Below, piece by piece: positions 1 to 7,098 of a stretch of 64,000 nt of DNA. The notes below the pieces were generated by a model. The model made no database searches. It saw nothing but the letters and a program-made list of their open reading frames with translations, and was not told where the DNA came from. Position 1 is the stretch's first letter, and each line of letters opens with the position of its first letter. Source of the DNA: an uncultured Bacteroidales bacterium (GTDB taxonomy: Bacteria; Bacteroidota; Bacteroidia; Bacteroidales; UBA932); contig CALVDH010000004.1 in assembly GCA_944326235.1 (NCBI GenBank), forward strand, positions 1 through 64,000, given 5' to 3'. The translations under genes and the position numbers were made by a program.

Positions 1-77
1 CAGCCGTCACTGCACTGATCGTCACCGCCGTCTTCTACCGCCGGGCCACCGCCAATCCCCGCGACGGACTTAATTAA
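1..77 (+). CDS. C-terminal end of a probable membrane protein (partial)
   Basis: Only the last 24 codons lie in the window. The open frame starts at base 3 and ends at TAA 75-77. The visible residues contain a hydrophobic stretch (ALIVTAVFY) followed by a basic tail with two adjacent arginines, as at the cytoplasmic end of a last transmembrane helix. Codon use is GC-rich like the neighbouring genes. The family cannot be told from so little sequence. It converges with the TlpA-like gene on the other strand. Confidence 0.5.
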   Translation, partial: AVTALIVTAVFYRRATANPRDGLN

Positions 78-116
78 CACAAATTTAGAGATACGCACAG
101 GCGTTCCAGAACAAAG

Positions 117-710
117 TTACTTGGCGAGCTCCTCGTTGATGAGCTTGACCATGGAGGCGAACTCGGCCTCGTCATAGAGGCGGGTCAGCATGATGATCTT
201 GCCGGTACGGTCGAGAATGATGTTTCGGGTCACTCCGGCACCCTTGTCACAGAAGAGGGCAAAACGCTCTCCTTCAGGGTCGAGGGTCAGGGGATAGGTC
301 ACGGGGATGGCCTTGGCGAAATCGGCGGTCACCTCGGGTGTCTCCTTCAGGTCTATGCCGTAGAGGGCAAACTCGGGGTTGTCTTTCAGCTTCTGCCATA
401 TATCGCTCTCAATGTGGGGCATCTCCTTGCGGCACACACTGCACCAGCTGGCGGTGAACTGAAGCATTACGACCTTACCCTGCAGCTCTTTGATGTTGAG
501 GGTAGTACCGTCCAGCATCTGCAGGTCGAAATCGGGGACCTGGTCGCCGACCTTGACGATATAACCCCTTTCGTCGGCCTGTACGGCTGTTGCAGCTGCT
601 TCGGCGGACTTGTCCTCAGACTTGGCCGAAGAGTTCTTATTGTTGCCGCAGCTCACGGCAGTCATCGCAGCCAGTACGGCTACCACGGAAATAGCAAATT
701 TGAATTTCAT
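117..710 (-). CDS. TlpA/AhpC-type thioredoxin-fold lipoprotein
   Basis: A 197-residue protein. An N-terminal signal ends in a lipobox (AVSC, lipidated Cys21), so it should be anchored in the envelope facing the periplasm. Residues 22-45 form an Ala/Lys/Ser-rich linker. A thioredoxin-like domain runs from about 52 to the end and carries the redox motif WCSVC (Cys90, Cys93). The family reduces or isomerises disulfides of exported proteins, for example in cytochrome c maturation or oxidative defence; the substrate here is unknown. The gene is monocistronic, with a TAnnTTTG box about 36 bases upstream of the start. Confidence 0.85.
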   Translation of the reverse strand: MKFKFAISVVAVLAAMTAVSCGNNKNSSAKSEDKSAEAAATAVQADERGYIVKVGDQVPDFDLQMLDGTTLNIKELQGKVVMLQFTASWCSVCRKEMPHIESDIWQKLKDNPEFALYGIDLKETPEVTADFAKAIPVTYPLTLDPEGERFALFCDKGAGVTRNIILDRTGKIIMLTRLYDEAEFASMVKLINEELAK

Positions 711-745
711 AACCTGGTTATTTTTAGAAGTTAGTTTCTATCCTA

Positions 746-753
746 CAAATTTA
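746..753 (-). promoter_or_regulatory. Bacteroidetes -7 box for the TlpA-like gene
   Basis: On the minus strand this reads TAAATTTG, an exact TAnnTTTG, lying 36 bases ahead of the start at 710. It predicts a leader of about 30 nt. Confidence 0.6.
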
Positions 754-936
754 AGTAATTTTTTATATTGTCCAGCGCCTTACGGGAAAGTCTCCGAGTA
801 CTTTGAGCGGATCTGCCGGCGGCCATTTCATATTTCAGATATTAAACCGGGTGCAAACTTATAAAAATTCATCCATGTTTATCGTCATTTCATCCCAAAT
901 AATCGTTTTGTTCCCGGATTTGTCTTCGATTTGTAA

Positions 937-944
937 TATCTTTG
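937..944 (+). promoter_or_regulatory. Bacteroidetes -7 box for the GH97 gene
   Basis: TATCTTTG matches TAnnTTTG and lies 26 bases before the ATG at 971. Its position supports 971 rather than 803 as the start of the GH97 gene. Confidence 0.6.
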
Positions 945-970
945 TTAGCAATTATAAAACACAAACTGAG

Positions 971-3229
971 ATGAAAAGACTGCTTGCAATGAGCGCGGCC
1001 GCGATGATGAGTGCGGCTGCGATGGCGGCACCCGGAGCAGGAGCCGCAAAGAGCGACAGCCTGAGCCTGCTGTCACCCGACAAGAAACTGGAGCTCAACT
1101 TCTATCTTACAGACAAAGGGGAGCCCTTCTACTCCCTGAAATTCAACGGACAGAATGTCATAGATGACAGCCGCCTCGGATTCGACATACGCCACGAGGG
1201 CGGAGTCAGCGACATCCAGCCCTTCATGAACGGCTGGGAAGTCAAGGAAAGCAACACCGCCCTCCGGCCTTCACAGATGCGTGAGGGCTTCATACTGGAC
1301 AGCACCGCCCGCACGACAGTCGACTACACCTGGGAGCCCGTCTGGGGTGAGGAGAAAGAGATCCGCGACCACCACAACGAACTGGCCGTGTACCTCCGCC
1401 AGCCCATGAGCTCCGCATTCGGCACAGAAACGGACGGAGACCGCATGATTGTCATCCGCTTCCGTCTCTTCAACGACGGGCTCGGCTTCCGCTACGAGTT
1501 TCCCAAGCAGAAGACCCTCGGCTACTTCATTGTCCGCAACGAGCTGACGGAGTTTACCTTCCACGAGGACCTCACCACCTTCTGGATTGCCGGTGACTAC
1601 GACTCCAACGAATTCATCTACGAGACCTCGCCCATGAGCCGGATTGCCGCCCTCTACCCGGACTTCGACCGCAGCGGCAACGCCTGCATCTGCCCCATGC
1701 CCGTGCCCGGAGTGCAGACCCCGGTGATGTTCAAGCGTGACGGCGGCGGACTCTACGTCAATATCCATGAGGCAGCCCTGGTCAACTTCCCCGCCATGCA
1801 GCTTGAGGTGCAGGACGCCGGAGAGGGCCGCACCAAGTTCGTCTCCCACCTCGTACCCGACGCCCTCGGCAACAGGGGGCACGTCCAGACACCCCAGACC
1901 ACACCCTGGAGAACCATCATCGTTACTGACAACGCTCCCGCCATCCTCGAGAGCCGTCTGATCCTCAACCTCAACGAGCCCTGCGCCATCGAGGACACCG
2001 ACTGGATCCGTCCCCAGAAATTTGCAGGAGTATGGTGGCAGATGTTCGCCCCCGGACGCGGCACCTGGAGCTACACCAACGAGCCCAACGTCCAGCTCGG
2101 CATCACCGACTACACCAGGACCACCCCTAACGGCACCCACGCCGCCAACACCGAGAACGTCAAGAAGTACATAGATTTCGCAGCCGCCAACAACATCCAG
2201 GGAGTCCTTGTCGAGGGCTGGAACCAGGGCTGGGAAGACTGGTTCGGCCAGTTCAAGGAGTTCGTATTCGACTTCCTCACCCCCTACCCCGACTTCGATG
2301 TGGCCGAGCTCCGTGACTACGCCAAGAGCAAGGGTGTCCAGCTTGTCATGCACCACGAAACTTCCGGCTCGACCCTCAACTACGAGCGTTACCTCGACCG
2401 GGCATACCAGTTCATGAAGGACAACAACTACTCCGTAGTCAAGAGCGGCTACGTAGGTCCCATCATCCCCCGCGGTGCACACCACTACGACCAGTCCACG
2501 GTCAACCACTTCCTGCACTGCATCAGACGTGCCGCCGACTACCAGATCATGATAGACGCCCACGAGCCCGTAAGACCCACCGGACTGCACCGCACCTGGC
2601 CCAACTACCTGGCAGCCGAGTCCGCCCGCGGCACCGAGTTCGAGTCCTCCGACGCCATAGGCAACCCTCCCGAGCACACCACCATCCTGCCCTTCACCCG
2701 TATCATGGGCGGCCCGATGGACTACACCCCCGGCATTTTCCAGCAGGACATGAAATACTACGACGAGAATGCCAAGGGCCACATCCACACCACACTGGTA
2801 AAGCAGCTGGCCCTCTACGTAGTGCTGTACTCCCCCCTGCAGATGGTAGCCGACCTGCCCGAGAACTACGAGCGCTTCCCCGATGCCTTCACCTTCATCC
2901 GCAACGTACCCACCGACTGGGACTACACCAAGGTGCTGGAGGCCGAGCCGGGCGACTACATCACCACAGCCCGCAAGGCCAAGGGTGAGGACAAATGGTA
3001 CATCGGTGCCATCACCGACGAGAATGAGCGCACTGCGACCATCGACTTCTCCAAGCTGCCCCTGACCAAAGGCAAGCAGTACACCGCCACCATCTACGCC
3101 GACGGAGAGGACGCATCCTGGGACGAGAATCCCCAGAGCTACAAGATCTCCGAGACCCTCGTCACCTCCGACTCCAAGCTGGAGATCCCCCTTGCCCGCA
3201 GCGGTGGCGTCGCTATCGAACTTCGCTAG
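971..3229 (+). CDS. Glycoside hydrolase family 97 (SusB-like alpha-glucosidase)
   Basis: A 752-residue exported protein. The start at 971 begins an Ala/Met-rich signal peptide of about 28 residues and follows a promoter box; the frame is open upstream to 803 but without signal-like sequence. The order is the GH97 one: N-terminal beta-sandwich, then a (beta/alpha)8 barrel with VEGWN, HHET and AHEPVRPTG blocks, then a C-terminal beta domain. The Glu in VEGWN and the downstream Glu residues resemble the inverting, Ca2+-dependent alpha-glucosidase branch (B. thetaiotaomicron SusB) rather than the retaining alpha-galactosidase branch, which has an Asp nucleophile. It should release glucose from alpha-glucans in the periplasm. 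No SusC/SusD genes lie beside it. A terminator follows. Confidence 0.93.
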   Translation: MKRLLAMSAAAMMSAAAMAAPGAGAAKSDSLSLLSPDKKLELNFYLTDKGEPFYSLKFNGQNVIDDSRLGFDIRHEGGVSDIQPFMNGWEVKESNTALRPSQMREGFILDSTARTTVDYTWEPVWGEEKEIRDHHNELAVYLRQPMSSAFGTETDGDRMIVIRFRLFNDGLGFRYEFPKQKTLGYFIVRNELTEFTFHEDLTTFWIAGDYDSNEFIYETSPMSRIAALYPDFDRSGNACICPMPVPGVQTPVMFKRDGGGLYVNIHEAALVNFPAMQLEVQDAGEGRTKFVSHLVPDALGNRGHVQTPQTTPWRTIIVTDNAPAILESRLILNLNEPCAIEDTDWIRPQKFAGVWWQMFAPGRGTWSYTNEPNVQLGITDYTRTTPNGTHAANTENVKKYIDFAAANNIQGVLVEGWNQGWEDWFGQFKEFVFDFLTPYPDFDVAELRDYAKSKGVQLVMHHETSGSTLNYERYLDRAYQFMKDNNYSVVKSGYVGPIIPRGAHHYDQSTVNHFLHCIRRAADYQIMIDAHEPVRPTGLHRTWPNYLAAESARGTEFESSDAIGNPPEHTTILPFTRIMGGPMDYTPGIFQQDMKYYDENAKGHIHTTLVKQLALYVVLYSPLQMVADLPENYERFPDAFTFIRNVPTDWDYTKVLEAEPGDYITTARKAKGEDKWYIGAITDENERTATIDFSKLPLTKGKQYTATIYADGEDASWDENPQSYKISETLVTSDSKLEIPLARSGGVAIELR

Positions 3230-3245
3230 CCAGCCATCAGATATG

Positions 3246-3286
3246 AAAACAGGGTGCCGTCTCATTCCGCACGGAACCCTGTTTTT
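3246..3286. terminator. Intrinsic terminator after GH97
   Basis: The hairpin has arms AAACAGGGTgCCGT and ACGGaACCCTGTTT with a 10-nt loop, followed by T residues. It separates GH97 from the convergent propeller operon and is T-tailed for the plus strand. Confidence 0.8.
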
Positions 3287-3306
3287 CATTATCGCGTATA
3301 CCCGTC

Positions 3307-4398
3307 TTATTTCAAATAGATTGTAAAGAGCGTTGTCGTACCGTCTTCATTGAAGCGGGACCAGTAGAGGACATTGTCCTTAATATATTGAGGGAAAATC
3401 CCATACCTATGACCGTCAAACCGCAGGATAAAACCCTCATCAACGCTACTCTCGTATTCTTCAAGACTATAGCGGTAATGCGAGATTCTATGGCCGTCAG
3501 TCATATCGTAAATATCATAGTACCAGCACATACCTTCCTGGTGCAGGTACTGGAGCAGATAGTACTTCCCGCAAATGCCATAATATTCCGTTTGGAAAAA
3601 CTTCTCTTTCTGTCCCTCGTCAATTGAAGCCCGTACTTCTGCCGGCTCGGCATAACGTCCGAAATCCAACCTGAGATATGGCTCGTAGGAGACACTGTCA
3701 ATAACGTAATACGTGTACTCTCCAAAAGGCTTGTACATTACCCTGCCATTGTAAATGTCCATACCTTCCACACGCGTAAGTCCTTCTGTAGGGCGCTGCG
3801 CATCGTTAAACAGGGGCATTATCCGGTTCACAGGATTAAAACAGCTGTCCAGGATTGTAATGCTGAACTCCCTGTTAAAGTCCGATATACCGCTGGCAGC
3901 GTAGATATTCCAGCCAATGGGCAGGATATATCCCGAAACAGAGACTTCACCGTTCCTGATCTCTTCCTTAAAATTTCCATCTGCATCAAGCCTTATTACT
4001 TTATTATAAAGATCCAGCAACAGGATCTCGTCACGATATTGGTCGTAGACGCAGGTCATCAGATTGACAAATTCTCCGGGGCCGCGCCCTACCCTGGCCG
4101 AAGTACTTATAACCTCTCCGTCATGACCAAGTATCACTATGATATTATCCGCCGTCATACCGAAAAGCCTGTCCTCAGACACTCCGAATATGCTGATATC
4201 GTACAAAGAATCTGTTTTAAATGTCATAGTGTCTATCTTAAGCGCAATACTCTCGAGCCCAAGAGTGTCTGTCCTATTGACATCCCTGCCCACCTTGATG
4301 ACGTAAGAACTCTGTTCCGCACACGAGCACAAAAGGCATACAGACAAGACCACTGCCGCGCATGCCTTCAGAGACATACATACATTATTCATTATCAT
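3307..4398 (-). CDS. 6-bladed beta-propeller lipoprotein (second copy)
   Basis: A protein of about 363 residues with a signal ending in lipobox LLCSC (Cys26 if the first Met is used; Met8 at 4377 is an equally good start). Downstream come repeated beta-strand segments with Asp-x-Asp-Gly turns (for example RLDADGNF and ILGHDGEV), the pattern of the Bacteroidetes 6-bladed beta-propeller family. No enzymatic motif is seen; these proteins are thought to bind or present ligands, but the function is unproven. It is the last gene of a four-gene minus-strand operon and its 5' end overlaps the preceding propeller gene by 14 nt, so translation is probably coupled. Base composition is more AT-rich than the flanks. 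Confidence 0.75.
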   Translation of the reverse strand: MIMNNVCMSLKACAAVVLSVCLLCSCAEQSSYVIKVGRDVNRTDTLGLESIALKIDTMTFKTDSLYDISIFGVSEDRLFGMTADNIIVILGHDGEVISTSARVGRGPGEFVNLMTCVYDQYRDEILLLDLYNKVIRLDADGNFKEEIRNGEVSVSGYILPIGWNIYAASGISDFNREFSITILDSCFNPVNRIMPLFNDAQRPTEGLTRVEGMDIYNGRVMYKPFGEYTYYVIDSVSYEPYLRLDFGRYAEPAEVRASIDEGQKEKFFQTEYYGICGKYYLLQYLHQEGMCWYYDIYDMTDGHRISHYRYSLEEYESSVDEGFILRFDGHRYGIFPQYIKDNVLYWSRFNEDGTTTLFTIYLK

Positions 4399-5488
4399 TT
4401 TTCTTTATTGAGTATACCGCAAACGCCAGTTCGTCCTCCTGAGTCAGGAGCTGGATATTCAAACCAGCCTGTGATACGAAAACTGAATAGCGGAAAACCG
4501 AGTAAATCTCGTCCTCCAAGTCACTTTCGCCTATAATGCGGAAGTTCTCATCCATAATGATGACTGCAAGTTTTTTGGCCTTGTTGGAGAGGTTGACCCC
4601 AGGCATAGGAGTGCTTTTCTCCACAATTCTGTAATAAACGTTCTTCCACTGGTCGTAGAGAATGTTCCCATACGATGTAATCTCACGGAAATACTCTATC
4701 TCACGCGCATTGGAGACCGTCATGGAACCAATGAGTCCTCTGGTAAGGGGTTTGATACCGTCATCCCAATACTTGCTTCCGGCGTAATATATCCTGACTT
4801 GCCTGGTATTCAGATTAAGGACATGAATATTGTTGTCGGCAGGAAAGCCCACAACAACCAACGAATCCCCGCTATTATATGCCGTATACGGTATACGCAT
4901 CAGCAAAGCACCATAGAAGTCCCGATATATATCCGGATAAGGAATCATTTTCTCTGTAACACGCCCCTCTGACTTGTCCACTGCTGCCAATGTAAAATCT
5001 CCTGTGGTGCTACTGGAATAAAGCAGGCCATCCTGAGTCACGTAAGGTTGCCCCTGAGCACCCGGCATGATGTCCGAATCAGCATCTATGCCGTACACAG
5101 CCAACTCGGAACCTTCTCTGTCTATAAGCGTTATTGTATGCCTGTTCATAAGATCCAGTATATACACGCTGTCCGGTGAAACCACATTCATGCTCCACGG
5201 TGCTACCGGTGTCTTTATCCTGACCGGAGACTTCACCGTACTGTCAATATGAAAACGCTCGATATATCCGGTTATCCTGTTGTAGAAATAGTAATACCCG
5301 CTGCCGTCGTAAAATGTACATTGCATCAGCGGCGATGTCTCATCATCCAATTCCAGCCTCACTACATCAGTTCTGGCAAGAAATACCGAGTCCAGCCTGT
5401 CCTGGTGCACGACATCTGTAGCAGCGTCATGAGCGCAGCCTACATTCAAGACTGCGCTCATAATTCCCCAAAAAAGAAGCCTCTTCAT
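4385..5488 (-). CDS. 6-bladed beta-propeller lipoprotein (first copy)
   Basis: About 367 residues. The start at 5488 is chosen because it opens a clean lipoprotein signal (MKRLLFW... LNVGC); a 32-codon upstream extension would overlap the small peptide gene. The rest has repeating strand-turn-strand units (YIERFHIDS, HTITLIDREGS, NIHVLNLNTRQ) like the 6-bladed propeller lipoproteins of gut Bacteroidales. The gap to the upstream peptide gene is only 4 nt, and the downstream paralogue overlaps by 14 nt. Two diverged propellers in tandem suggest two related receptors or a heteromeric surface protein; this is inference. Confidence 0.75.
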   Translation of the reverse strand: MKRLLFWGIMSAVLNVGCAHDAATDVVHQDRLDSVFLARTDVVRLELDDETSPLMQCTFYDGSGYYYFYNRITGYIERFHIDSTVKSPVRIKTPVAPWSMNVVSPDSVYILDLMNRHTITLIDREGSELAVYGIDADSDIMPGAQGQPYVTQDGLLYSSSTTGDFTLAAVDKSEGRVTEKMIPYPDIYRDFYGALLMRIPYTAYNSGDSLVVVGFPADNNIHVLNLNTRQVRIYYAGSKYWDDGIKPLTRGLIGSMTVSNAREIEYFREITSYGNILYDQWKNVYYRIVEKSTPMPGVNLSNKAKKLAVIIMDENFRIIGESDLEDEIYSVFRYSVFVSQAGLNIQLLTQEDELAFAVYSIKKNDNE

Positions 5489-5492
5489 TTTA

Positions 5493-5732
5493 TTAACTCT
5501 CAGCAGCGCTTGCACTGTCGTGTTTTTCACAGTCCTTACTTTGGAGAAATTTCTTGTTTGCACAGAAATAATTTGTCCCATCACTCACGCAATGACCATT
5601 GTTATGTTCTTTTGTCATGTTGTTGCATCCTCCTGTAGAAGTTATAGGAGACGCATAAATCAGTCCACCGGCTAAAACAAGTGCAGATAATGTCGCTGCG
5701 GTAGCGATTCTAAATTTACAAATCTTTTTCAT
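5493..5732 (-). CDS. Small secreted four-cysteine peptide (NVEALA-like)
   Basis: A 79-residue product. The N-terminus is basic, followed by a hydrophobic signal to about residue 28 (LVLAGGLIYAS). The mature part is short, polar and Cys-rich, with four cysteines in about 30 residues (contexts GGC, GHC, YFC, KDC), enough for two disulfides, and a Ser/Ala tail. Size, signal and position upstream of 6-bladed propeller genes resemble the NVEALA peptide genes of Bacteroidales, although the NVEALA signature itself is absent. It sits 12 nt after the thioredoxin-fold lipoprotein gene, which could oxidise or reduce its disulfides. No function is known. Confidence 0.6.
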   Translation of the reverse strand: MKKICKFRIATAATLSALVLAGGLIYASPITSTGGCNNMTKEHNNGHCVSDGTNYFCANKKFLQSKDCEKHDSASAAES

Positions 5733-5744
5733 AACGAATTATAT

Positions 5745-6212
5745 TTAATGGTTAATGGATTTTCTTATTTCCATAAATGCAGCTTGCCTTACAGATTGCC
5801 AAATCAACGCTGATGCTTTTCCATTTTTCATAACGAAAACACAAGGATATATCTGTTTATTCTGAGGCAATAGCGAAAGGAATTCATTATCGTAATCAAA
5901 CACAGTATTATCGTAATTAATGTTTACTTTATGCTTCAAAATCTTGTTTGATATTATATTACAAAAAACAAATACTATATCGTCATTTTGCGAAAACTCA
6001 TTGTAAAAATTCTCTGCCTGAGTGATACATGTTCCACAACCTTGCTCAGGTATTACAACTATAAATTTTACAGAATCAAGGTTCTTTGCGAAATTCTCTT
6101 CTAAGTAAAGATTCACATTTGAGAGCACTTCTGAATCTGACTCAGAACAGGAGGTAAAAAATATTCCTAAGATTAATATTGCATAAATTATGTTTCTCAT
6201 AGTAAAAGTCAT
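5745..6212 (-). CDS. Thioredoxin-fold lipoprotein with CGTC motif
   Basis: A 155-residue protein with a lipoprotein signal (FFTSC, Cys22; Met5 at 6200 is an alternative start). After a strand reading VKFIVVIPE comes a CxxC motif, CGTC (Cys59, Cys62), as in thiol-disulfide oxidoreductases. A later YPCVFVMKNGK segment fits the strand that follows the cis-Pro turn of the fold. It is clearly more AT-rich than the surrounding genome and is the first gene of the peptide/propeller operon. The likely role is handling disulfides in the envelope, perhaps those of the four-Cys peptide encoded 12 nt downstream; that link is inference. Confidence 0.65.
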   Translation of the reverse strand: MTFTMRNIIYAILILGIFFTSCSESDSEVLSNVNLYLEENFAKNLDSVKFIVVIPEQGCGTCITQAENFYNEFSQNDDIVFVFCNIISNKILKHKVNINYDNTVFDYDNEFLSLLPQNKQIYPCVFVMKNGKASALIWQSVRQAAFMEIRKSINH

Positions 6213-6286
6213 TACTACTTAGATGTAATTTTATGGATTTTCGTTGCTTCAAAGCATGCGAAATTACATTATACAAACAATATCAA

Positions 6287-6328
6287 TTGGCCCGCAGCGG
6301 CGACGGCGCAGCCATAGAGCTCCGCTAA
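6287..6328 (+). pseudogene. Remnant of a second GH97 3' end
   Basis: Thirteen codons plus TAA read LARSGDGAAIELR, almost the same as the last 12 residues of the complete GH97 gene at 3229 (LARSGGVAIELR). The codons differ at several third positions and there is one extra residue, so this is a paralogue or orthologue end rather than a recent copy. No coding continuity exists upstream, where sequence is AT-rich. As with the full gene, a terminator follows at once. Confidence 0.65.
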
Positions 6329-6340
6329 TTCACCCATACG

Positions 6341-6383
6341 AAATCCGCACCCTATACGACTACACCGTATAGAGTGCGGATTA
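6341..6383. terminator. Intrinsic terminator after the GH97 remnant
   Basis: A long hairpin with arms AATCCGCACcCTATACg and cGTATAGaGTGCGGATT. It occupies the same position relative to the GH97 tail as the terminator at 3246-3286, and also lies downstream of the HigA-like gene on the minus strand. Confidence 0.75.
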
Positions 6384-6417
6384 TTATTACTTTCCAGTTA
6401 GGCAAAATCTGCCTAAA

Positions 6418-6744
6418 CTACAGCACGACTTCTATTTTCAACTTTCCGCCAAGTCCACGTTCCACTATATCATACAGTGTCTTCAGCGTAATATTCTCCC
6501 CGTCATTTTCCACCTTTGATATAAAGGTACGCTTTTTGTCTATCCTGCTGGCCAGCTCTGCCTGCGTCATCTTCTTTGTCTCCCTTGCACTGCGTATTTT
6601 AAGTCCTACATGAAGAGCCTCCAGTTCACGCTCTATCCTATCACGTTCAGGCGTACCGGGCTGACCATAATACTCGTCTTTGATTTGATCCAGTGTTTTT
6701 ATATTCATGTCTTCAATCATTACTTTTCTCTTCGTAATATTCAT
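6418..6744 (-). CDS. XRE-family antitoxin (HigA-like)
   Basis: 108 residues with a helix-turn-helix of the XRE/Cro type in the C-terminal half (MTQAELASRIDKKRTFISKVE) preceded by an alpha-helical segment. It overlaps the 3' end of the RelE-type toxin gene by up to 32 nt; Met9 (6720) would reduce this to 8 nt and is plausible. Antitoxin downstream of toxin is the HigBA order. It should neutralise the toxin and repress the pair's promoter. Confidence 0.8.
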   Translation of the reverse strand: MNITKRKVMIEDMNIKTLDQIKDEYYGQPGTPERDRIERELEALHVGLKIRSARETKKMTQAELASRIDKKRTFISKVENDGENITLKTLYDIVERGLGGKLKIEVVL

Positions 6745-7057
6745 TCATAAGCCTTACTGCACGGTTTATCTCCTCTTTCGGAGTCCTTTGCGTCTTCTTC
6801 TGAAAACCTGTCAATAATATAACCAACCTGCCTCCGTCGAAGAAACAAAAGATTCGGAATATGTTTCCACCCAACTGTACCCGTATCTCAAAAAGGCCAC
6901 TTGTCCCCTCAATATGCTTCAGATACGTTAAAGGTATCCGTTCCACTTGCTCAATGATATCAAGAATCTTGATTATCTTGTCCCTGACCCTTTGCGGCTG
7001 CGCGATAAAGAACTCCTCAAAATATCCCTTATATGTTACTACCTCCCTTACCTTCAT
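6713..7057 (-). CDS. RelE/HigB-type toxin of a toxin-antitoxin pair
   Basis: 114 residues with the RelE/HigB (phage Gp49-like) pattern: an N-terminal helical part, then the strands LFEIRVQLGGNIFRIFCFFDGGRLVILLTGFQKKTQRTP ending in a helix rich in charged residues. Family members cleave mRNA at the ribosome; the basic/aromatic strand region RIFCFF...FQKK is the usual active surface. It is the first gene of a two-gene operon. A promoter box ends 5 nt before the ATG, so the message may be leaderless. Confidence 0.82.
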   Translation of the reverse strand: MKVREVVTYKGYFEEFFIAQPQRVRDKIIKILDIIEQVERIPLTYLKHIEGTSGLFEIRVQLGGNIFRIFCFFDGGRLVILLTGFQKKTQRTPKEEINRAVRLMNEYYEEKSND

Positions 7058-7061
7058 TTTG

Positions 7062-7069
7062 CAAAAGTA
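7062..7069 (-). promoter_or_regulatory. -7 box of the HigBA-like operon
   Basis: On the minus strand TACTTTTG, an exact TAnnTTTG, ends 5 nt before the toxin ATG at 7057. With the usual 6-7 nt to the transcription start, the mRNA would begin at or inside the start codon. Confidence 0.5.
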
Positions 7070-7098
7070 ATCTATAAATTACATATAAGCAAATTTTT

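Noticed and set aside
1271-3289. A 672-codon open frame opposite GH97
   Set aside because: It mirrors GC-rich codon use of a well-supported gene, has Val/Gly-rich nonsense composition and no promoter or family motif.
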